Below are positions 46,568 to 52,081 of a stretch of 52,081 nucleotides of DNA, one piece after another; positions within the stretch are counted from its first letter, which is position 1, and each line of letters opens with the position of its first letter. The position numbers were made by a program, and so were the translations under genes. The stretch is from Oscillospiraceae bacterium (GTDB lineage Bacteria; Bacillota; Clostridia; Oscillospirales; Oscillospiraceae), in the NCBI GenBank assembly GCA_017548065.1, contig JAFYNQ010000100.1, forward strand, positions 1-52,081, read 5' to 3'. The notes beneath the pieces are model-generated. The model was not told where the DNA came from, made no database searches, and was given only the letters and a program-made list of their open reading frames with translations.

Positions 46568-47551
46568 ATGCCCAAATCTGACAATCAAAAGCTGAAGATC
46601 CTTTACATCAAAGATTACCTGGAGCGCAATTCCCACGAGGATCATCCCGTGCGCGCAGCCGAGCTGATCACTATGCTGGATCGGGAGCACGGTATTTCTT
46701 GTGACCGTAAAACTGTATACTCAGACATTGCCGCCCTGCAGGACTACGGGGTTGACGTTGTTTCCATCCCCGGCAAGAACGGCGGTTATTATATTGCTTC
46801 CAGAAACTTTGAACTGCCCGAATTAAAACTGCTGATTGACGCAGTGCTTTCCAGCCGTTACCTGACAGAAAAGAAATCAAAAGAATTGATTGAGAAGCTT
46901 TGCGCCCAGTGCAATGAACACGACGCAAGTCTTATGCGCAGAAATGTGTTTGTTTCCGGTCGTGTAAAAAGCATGAACGAAACCATTTACTATAATGTGG
47001 ATACCATTCAGGAAGCCATCGGACAAAACCTTCAGATCACCTTCCGTTACTTTGACTGGGATATTAGCGGCAAACGGAACTACAGAGAAAAAGAATACCT
47101 GGCAAGCCCCTACGGACTTTGCCAGGATCATGAGAACTGTTATTTACTTGCTTATTCCGAACGTCACGGTATTACATCCTATCGTGTTGACCGCATGTCT
47201 GATATTCAGCTTGCCACAGAAAGCCGTATCCCCTGCCCTGAGCTCACCGGCAAAGCCTTAAATGAACACGCAAAAAGGCTGTTCCAGATGTATTCCGGCG
47301 AGACAGTAAATGTTAAGCTTCGCTTCCACAAGAGTCTTATTAATGTCGTCATGGATCGCTTTGGCAAAGACACCATGCTGATCCCCGACGGTGATGAACA
47401 TTTCAATTTCACCGTCTCCGTAGCAGTCTCTCCCATGTTCCTCAGCTGGGTGATCGGATTCGGCAATAAAGCCAAAATCGTTTATCCCCAGTCCGTTGCT
47501 GACCGTTGCCGTGCGCTTTGCAACGAATCGCTTACGCAACATGAAGCGTAA
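46568..47551 (+). CDS. WYL-domain transcriptional regulator
   Basis: 327 residues. N-terminal helix-turn-helix (about 8-75: LKILYIKDYLERNSHED...CDRKTVYSDIAALQDYG), then a WYL domain (about 145-220: LQITFRYFDWDISGKRNYREKEYLASPYGL...YLLAYSE) and a C-terminal WCX-like extension. WYL domains sense nucleic acid or nucleotide ligands and often report DNA damage or phage infection. ATG 46568 has AGGAGG 8 nt upstream. Divergent from nfo and may regulate it, a guess from position. Its last 20 bases overlap the convergent lipoprotein gene. Confidence 0.92.
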   Translation: MPKSDNQKLKILYIKDYLERNSHEDHPVRAAELITMLDREHGISCDRKTVYSDIAALQDYGVDVVSIPGKNGGYYIASRNFELPELKLLIDAVLSSRYLTEKKSKELIEKLCAQCNEHDASLMRRNVFVSGRVKSMNETIYYNVDTIQEAIGQNLQITFRYFDWDISGKRNYREKEYLASPYGLCQDHENCYLLAYSERHGITSYRVDRMSDIQLATESRIPCPELTGKALNEHAKRLFQMYSGETVNVKLRFHKSLINVVMDRFGKDTMLIPDGDEHFNFTVSVAVSPMFLSWVIGFGNKAKIVYPQSVADRCRALCNESLTQHEA

Positions 47552-48029
47552 CGGAATCCAGCACGTTGTTCATTTCCTGCGCCAACTCCCCTGCCACCTC
47601 ATAATCGCACATAACAGTTACTGCATAATGTGAATTTCCGTCATCAAGAATAACCGCTTTGCAAATCTGTTCCGACGCTTCCCCAAGGGATGTCCAGGCA
47701 CAAGTATGACGTTTCGTTCCGTTTTCCCTTGTTGTCATCACCGTCAACGTCGTTTTTTCAAATCCGGTAATTTCCCGGATGGTGCGTGCAAGATCGCCAC
47801 CTGCCAGCGTGCTGACTGCAACAGTGAATCCGTCGCATACATAATAGCTGTCTCCGTTATCGGAAGCAAGTACAGCTTCCGCCGCTCCCTCCGGCAATGT
47901 AATCGCAACATTTTGGACCGGTGAACTCACCGAAACATCATAAACATCCGCAACTGTTTCTAAATTTGCGGCAGTTGAACACCCGGAAAACATCATCAGT
48001 ACAACCAAAACAACAGCAAATACTCTCAC
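47532..48029 (-). CDS. Small putative lipoprotein
   Basis: 165 residues from GTG 48029, which has GGAGG 7 nt upstream; the longer frame overlaps the divergent gene. Signal peptide MRVFAVVLVVLMMFSGC with lipid Cys17. The mature part, about 149 residues, is beta-rich (TVAVSTLAGGDLARTIREITGFEKTTLTVMTT...) and ends NNVLDSVTL. No family recognised. Its end overlaps the convergent WYL gene by 20 bp and its start faces the DUF1294 gene 27 bp away. Confidence 0.7.
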   Translation of the reverse strand: MRVFAVVLVVLMMFSGCSTAANLETVADVYDVSVSSPVQNVAITLPEGAAEAVLASDNGDSYYVCDGFTVAVSTLAGGDLARTIREITGFEKTTLTVMTTRENGTKRHTCAWTSLGEASEQICKAVILDDGNSHYAVTVMCDYEVAGELAQEMNNVLDSVTLHVA

Positions 48030-48056
48030 CCTATCGCCTCCAGAAAGGAATCCACC

Positions 48057-48323
48057 ATGAAGATCATCATTCTGTATCTGCTTATAGTCAATGCACTGGG
48101 CTTTATTCTTATGCTTATTGACAAATACAAAGCACAAAAAAATTTATGGCGTATTCCCGAAGCCACGCTGATGACTGTAGCTGCCATTGGCGGCAGCGTC
48201 GGAAGTCTTTTGGGAATGAAACTGATTCGCCACAAAACAAAGCACCCTAAATTCACAATCGGCATCCCCGTGATCCTTGCTCTGCAAATCTTCCTGATTG
48301 TGATACTGGAAGGCTATTTTTAA
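48057..48323 (+). CDS. DUF1294 small membrane protein
   Basis: 88 residues. Matches the DUF1294 pattern: YLLIVNALGFILMLIDKYKAQKNLWRIPE, then GGSVGSLLGMKLIRHKTKHPKF and a final membrane helix. Three predicted helices. AAAGGA lies 7 nt before ATG 48057. The cellular role of the family is not established. Followed by an intrinsic terminator. Confidence 0.85.
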   Translation: MKIIILYLLIVNALGFILMLIDKYKAQKNLWRIPEATLMTVAAIGGSVGSLLGMKLIRHKTKHPKFTIGIPVILALQIFLIVILEGYF

Positions 48324-48327
48324 AAAG

Positions 48328-48368
48328 AAACAGTGCTGTCTCAAAGATGAAGAGACAGCACTGTTTTT
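48328..48368. terminator. Bidirectional terminator after DUF1294 gene
   Basis: 15-bp perfect stem AAACAGTGCTGTCTC / GAGACAGCACTGTTT (48328-48342, 48352-48366) with a 9-nt loop and T-runs in both directions. Confidence 0.9.
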
Positions 48369-49944
48369 ATAACGCTTCCATAAGTGCCTCTGCACAAAGA
48401 ATACCGTCAATCGCCGCAGACATAATGCCGCCGGCATAACCGGCGCCCTCACCTGCAGGGTACAATCCAGCCAGGCTGACAGATTGTTTATCTGCACCAC
48501 GGTTGATACGAACCGGCGAAGAGCTGCGTGTTTCAGGCGCCGTCATAACTGCATCCGGATCAGCATATCCCTTCAGGCTTTGCTCCAGAAGTGGCAATGC
48601 TTTTTCCAGTGCGTTGGTGATTTTTTTCGGCAATACAGCGTGAAGGTCGCACCAGGTAACACCTGGTCTGTAGGTCGGCTTCACTGAGCCGGGGCCACTG
48701 CTGGGAATACCGAAAAGAAAATCTCCCACACGCTGCGCAGGCGCATTATATGTTTTACCACCTGCCACAAAAGCAGCCTCTTCAATTTCCTGTTGCCAAC
48801 GAACACCACCCAGTGCGCCATCGTAAGGAAAGTCCTTGGGATTGAGGGTCACAAGCAGTGCAGCATTGGCATTTTCGCCTCCACGTTCTGAATAACTCAT
48901 ACCATTTGTTACAACACGACATTCTTCGGATGCAGCAGCGACGACGTAGCCACCGGGACACATACAAAAGGTGTACACTGTTTCTTCGTCCAAATGCTTC
49001 ACAAGCTTATAATCCGCAGGCGGCAGTACAGGATCATTCTTACCGTATTGGGATTCATTGATCATGATCTGAGGATGCTCAATGCGCACACCCATAGAAA
49101 AAGGCTTCGGTTCCATAGAAATGCCCGACGCATGAAGGAAAGCAAATGTGTCTCTTGCACTGTGTCCAATTGCCAGAATCACGTTTCTGCAAGCGATCCT
49201 TGTTCCATCCGAAAGCACCACTGCGCACACACGGTCCTGTTCCCGTACAATCTCAACAACCTGACTGCAAAAACGGACTTCGCCACCCAAAGAAATGATC
49301 CGCTGACGAATATTTTGAACAACCGTTAACAGCACATCTGTGCCGACATGCGGCTTTGCATCAAAAAGGATATCCTCTCCTGCTCCGGCCATGACAAGCT
49401 GCTCAAGAACCCACCCAATACGAGGATTGTTGACACCGGTATTCAGCTTACCGTCTGAAAAAGTACCGGCGCCGCCTTCACCGAACTGAACATTACTGCC
49501 GAGATCCAGTTCACCCGTTTCAAAGAAGCGTTGCACCTTTGCATGACGGGAAGCTGCATCCTCACCACGTTCAAGCACCAAGGGGCGCAAGCCTGCCAAC
49601 GACAGCACCAGGGCCGCAAACATTCCGGCAGGACCAAAACCCACTACCACCGGGCGCTCATCCGTTTCACGGGACGGCTTCGGCGGTTTATAGTAGGAAA
49701 CCGGCGCAATCGCCGCTCGTTTGCAGCCGCTGCGTTTTAAAATTTGGGGTTCATTGCCGTCCACCTGAACATCCACTGTATAAACAACACGCACATCAGG
49801 TTTCTTTCTGGCATCAATGCTTCTGCGAACAATCTTCAGTTTTCGCACAGCGGAAGCAGATATCTTCAACAGTTTTGCCGCTTCATAGGAAAGCTGCGCA
49901 GCATTGTGCTCAGGGGGCAAAGATATTTCCCGAATACGAATCAT
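48367..49944 (-). CDS. FAD-dependent dehydrogenase (COG2509-type)
   Basis: 525 residues from ATG 49944 (MIRIREISLPP), AAAGGA upstream. An N-terminal domain of about 90 residues, rich in basic and beta segments (KLKIVRRSIDARKKPDVRVVY), precedes a Rossmann FAD site GFGPAG. Then comes the family segment SNVQFGEGGAGTFSDGKLNTG and a C-terminal AGEGAGYAGGIMSAA. Belongs to the widespread, uncharacterised COG2509 FAD dehydrogenases. Substrate unknown. Starts 2 bp after the BaiN-like gene, so the pair is an operon. Confidence 0.88.
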   Translation of the reverse strand: MIRIREISLPPEHNAAQLSYEAAKLLKISASAVRKLKIVRRSIDARKKPDVRVVYTVDVQVDGNEPQILKRSGCKRAAIAPVSYYKPPKPSRETDERPVVVGFGPAGMFAALVLSLAGLRPLVLERGEDAASRHAKVQRFFETGELDLGSNVQFGEGGAGTFSDGKLNTGVNNPRIGWVLEQLVMAGAGEDILFDAKPHVGTDVLLTVVQNIRQRIISLGGEVRFCSQVVEIVREQDRVCAVVLSDGTRIACRNVILAIGHSARDTFAFLHASGISMEPKPFSMGVRIEHPQIMINESQYGKNDPVLPPADYKLVKHLDEETVYTFCMCPGGYVVAAASEECRVVTNGMSYSERGGENANAALLVTLNPKDFPYDGALGGVRWQQEIEEAAFVAGGKTYNAPAQRVGDFLFGIPSSGPGSVKPTYRPGVTWCDLHAVLPKKITNALEKALPLLEQSLKGYADPDAVMTAPETRSSSPVRINRGADKQSVSLAGLYPAGEGAGYAGGIMSAAIDGILCAEALMEAL

Positions 49945-49946
49945 AT

Positions 49947-51140
49947 TTATTCCTTTCCTGCGTTCCTGCCAGCCATAATGCCGGACGCCCACGCCCAGTG
50001 CAAGTTATAACCACCGCAGTCGCCGTCGATATCCAAAACCTCACCGCATGCATAAAGCCCGGGAATCAAACAACTTTCCATGGTGTTGGGATCAAAGTCA
50101 GCAGTCAAAACACCACCTGCAGTAACCTGGGCATGATCCATACCCATGGGTTCTGTCAAATTAATTTCAAAGTGTTTAACCGTTTTTATCAGTTCCTGAA
50201 TTTCATGATCTGTCAGCATTTCTGTATTGCTGCCGGTAACGCCTGCCGCTTTCGTAAGCACTCTTCCCAAACGGTTGTGAAGGATGCCGGTAAACAATTC
50301 ATCCATAGGCAGCTTCCGTTCTCTTCTCTTCTCCAGTAACTGAGTAAATTCATCCGACAAAATTCTGGGCATAAGGTCCAATACAGCCGTCCAATTTCCG
50401 CTGCCGTGGCATACATCTCTGGAAACACGGAATACCACAGGACCCGAGAGTCCGTACTCCGTGAACTGCAATTCGCCACCGGATCTTGCAAAACATTCGC
50501 CGTCACGCTGGATCGTAATATTGCACTGACAGCGTACACCCTTCAGGGCTGTAACACCTGGCCAATCACACTTTAACTGCACCAGACTGGGGCGCAATCT
50601 GGTAGACTTATGTCCCAGCTTACTTAAGAGCTTATAGCCCCACATGCTACCGCCAAGTTTCGTACCTGCCAAACCGCCGCAAGCAATGATCAGTCGGTCA
50701 CAAAAATCCGTATCATTGATTACGAAGCCATCCTTTTCCTGTCGGATCTTTGTGACCTCTGCACCGGCAAGAAGCGTGATATTTTCTTTCACCAACGCAA
50801 GGCGGAGTACATCCACAACAGAGTTTGCCTGGTCAGAAAAAGGATAGATTTTATTATCATCCGCAACCATATGCAAGCCCAAATCATAAAACCATGCACG
50901 GAGAGTCAGCACATCTACTTGGTTCAAAGCTTCCTCCACAAAAGAAGGATCTTCACCGTGATAGAACTCCACACCCATTTTACAATTTGACAAATTACAA
51001 CGGCCATTGCCGGTAGCCATCAATTTCTTGCCCACACGTGCCTGCCGTTCATAAAGCCGCACCTGAACATTGGGATTCTCCGCTGCAGAGATTGCAGCAG
51101 CCATGCCGGAAGCACCGGCGCCGATAATGCCAACAACCAT
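49947..51140 (-). CDS. BaiN/HI0933-family NAD(P)/FAD-dependent oxidoreductase
   Basis: 397 residues from ATG 51140 (MVVGIIGAGASGM), with GAGGTG 6 nt upstream. FAD-binding motif GAGASGM at the start, family segment GKKLMATGNGRCNLSN, ACGGLAG, and the C-terminal signature VTAGGVLTADFDPNTMES...GYNLHWAWASG. The family includes BaiN of bile-acid-converting clostridia, but is widespread, so a bile-acid role cannot be claimed without other bai genes (none here). Confidence 0.9.
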   Translation of the reverse strand: MVVGIIGAGASGMAAAISAAENPNVQVRLYERQARVGKKLMATGNGRCNLSNCKMGVEFYHGEDPSFVEEALNQVDVLTLRAWFYDLGLHMVADDNKIYPFSDQANSVVDVLRLALVKENITLLAGAEVTKIRQEKDGFVINDTDFCDRLIIACGGLAGTKLGGSMWGYKLLSKLGHKSTRLRPSLVQLKCDWPGVTALKGVRCQCNITIQRDGECFARSGGELQFTEYGLSGPVVFRVSRDVCHGSGNWTAVLDLMPRILSDEFTQLLEKRRERKLPMDELFTGILHNRLGRVLTKAAGVTGSNTEMLTDHEIQELIKTVKHFEINLTEPMGMDHAQVTAGGVLTADFDPNTMESCLIPGLYACGEVLDIDGDCGGYNLHWAWASGIMAGRNAGKE

Positions 51141-51158
51141 AATATCACCTCTTATGCT

Positions 51159-51209
51159 ATTATAACTGATAAAAATCAACCTTGCAATACAAAAACTCTG
51201 TGATATAAT
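51159..51209. promoter_or_regulatory. Divergent promoters sharing one -35 hexamer
   Basis: The palindromic TTGCAA at 51182-51187 serves both directions: plus strand, 16 bp to TATAAT (51204-51209, extended TG-A); minus strand, 17 bp to TATAAT (51159-51164). Confidence 0.75.
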
Positions 51210-51224
51210 ACCTTTGGTGATTTT

Positions 51225-52010
51225 ATGGACAGATCAAACATTGAAAAAATCGCAAAGACACCGGAAGACAGATTGCTGCTTGCCAAAATATGGGACAAGA
51301 TTCAAGCCGGAATGCGAAAGAACATTCCCGCAAACACAGCATTCCTCTCTCTGCGTGAACTGGATATGACCCAGTATCTATTCGGACAGCAAGACGGTCT
51401 TTATCATTTTGGCGGCTATCCCGAAGCGGAACGGCAAATGCTGATTTATCTTCCCGATTATCAGGATGAATCATCGCTATCCGATGATGATAGCCCCCTT
51501 GTGTGCTTAAGAGCCACGTTCTACGAAGGCGACAGTCCCAGCCACCGAGATTTTTTAGGCGCTCTTATGGGTATCGGCATCGCAAGAGAAACCATCGGTG
51601 ATATTTGTGTAGGAAAAGAAAGCTGTGACTTCTTTGCGACTACAGAAATCGCCCCCTACATTCTTCAAAACCTGACCGGCGCAGGCAGAACAAAGCTACA
51701 CATAGAGCAAATACCGTTGACCCATGTGCAGATTCCCGAGACTGAAACGAAAGAAATACGTGATACCGTTGCCTCCGTGAGACTTGACAGCATCGTCTCC
51801 TCCGGCTTTCGGATTGCCCGAGGTGTTGCTGCACAATACATTGGTGCCGGATAGGTTGCCATTGACGGTCTGCCCTGCGAGAAGCCTGACAAGACGGTAA
51901 ATGAGGGTGCAAAAATATCTGTCCGTGGATTGGGCAAAATCAAATTGCGCAACATTGGAAACCAAACAAAAAAAGGTCGCATTTCTATTTTGATTGATAA
52001 ATATATCTAA
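51225..52010 (+). pseudogene. ylmH: YlmH-like S4 RNA-binding protein gene interrupted by in-frame TAG
   Basis: The frame opens at ATG 51225 and meets TAG at 51852-51854 after 209 codons, but stays open in the same frame for 51 further codons to TAA 52008-52010. The full frame (about 261 codons) equals normal YlmH length. The YlmH body is recognisable (FLGALMGIGIARETIGDI). The S4 domain begins RLDSIVSSGFRIARGVAAQYIGAG before the stop, and continues after it as VAIDGLPCEKPDKTVNEGAK...KGRISI. A basic residue, Lys or Arg, is usual at the TAG position; AAG to TAG is one change. YlmH-type proteins bind rRNA or tRNA and act in ribosome rescue and division. Possibilities: recent nonsense mutation, sequencing error or stop read-through. 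Confidence 0.8.
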
Positions 52011-52033
52011 CTTAAAATACGAGGTAATTGAAG

Positions 52034-52081
52034 ATGAACATGGATGAAGTAATTGCAAGAATCAATGAGCTGGCAAAGAAA
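52034..52081 (+). CDS. DUF896 family protein (partial, 5' end)
   Basis: Only 16 codons are inside the window: MNMDEVIARINELAKK, the characteristic start of DUF896/YnzC-type small proteins. ATG 52034 has GAGG 9 nt upstream and follows the ylmH frame by 23 bp, so probably cotranscribed with it. Confidence 0.7.
   Translation, partial: MNMDEVIARINELAKK

Noticed and set aside
49539..50339. 266-codon plus-strand frame across the two FAD oxidoreductase genes
   Set aside because: Spans the junction of two well-supported minus-strand genes and shows no domain.
49947..51140. Bile-acid metabolism from the BaiN-like protein
   Set aside because: The family is widespread and no other bai gene is in the window.

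Overview
The window looks like a chromosomal stretch of a low-to-mid GC, probably anaerobic, Clostridia-type Firmicute, perhaps an Oscillospirales-like gut bacterium. The taxon is an inference from gene content: a SipL-type spore-coat morphogenesis protein, an F-type ATP synthase with a two-carboxylate (Na+-type) c subunit, RecD2, TmcAL, WYL and BaiN-family proteins, strong AGGAGG Shine-Dalgarno (SD) sites and sigma-A promoters. No rRNA, tRNA, CRISPR array, IS element or phage gene was seen. No gene-free gap reaches 300 bases; the largest, 37204-37443, holds a small unlisted gene.

Layout. 1-2947 (-): E2 and the N-terminal part of an E1 of a 2-oxoacid (or acetoin) dehydrogenase complex. 3080-3829 (-): a DeoR-family repressor whose promoter shares a 10-bp motif with the E2 promoter. 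3905-7313 (-): two ceramidase-fold enzymes, one fused to an alkaline-phosphatase-superfamily domain. 7436-8050 (+): permuted-papain-fold protein. 8101-10568: divergent acetate kinase and tRNA(Met) cytidine acetate ligase. 10607-12683 (-): two tandem stand-alone class-II glutamine amidotransferases. 12739-19847 (-): complete atp operon (Z-I-B-E-F-H-A-G-D-C). 20040-23982 (+): recD2, comFC, mreB. 24082-34127 (-): a ceramidase-like lipoprotein followed by a 2861-residue membrane-anchored giant protein. 34235-35530 (-): a fourth ceramidase-like enzyme. 35698-37398 (-): sipL preceded by a 49-residue membrane protein gene. 37444-42323 (-): branched-chain amino acid ABC transporter livK-H-M-G-F. 42513-46450 (-): nfo, an FHA-FtsW/RodA fusion and a class B PBP. 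46568-48323: WYL regulator, a small lipoprotein and a DUF1294 protein. 48367-51140 (-): two FAD-dependent oxidoreductases. 51225-52081 (+): a YlmH gene interrupted by an in-frame TAG, and the start of a DUF896 gene.

The least explained part is the ceramidase-fold family (four diverged paralogues in about 32 kb). All seem to keep the metal-site motifs of neutral ceramidase but not the serine of its described amidase motif. One is fused to a phosphodiesterase-type domain, and one is a lipoprotein apparently cotranscribed with the giant protein. The giant protein has five N-terminal ~165-residue repeats and six beta-helix modules, each opened by a CEHC or CPVC motif. These genes are the best candidates for an undescribed surface or lipid-like-amide pathway. 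The substrate cannot be read from the sequence.
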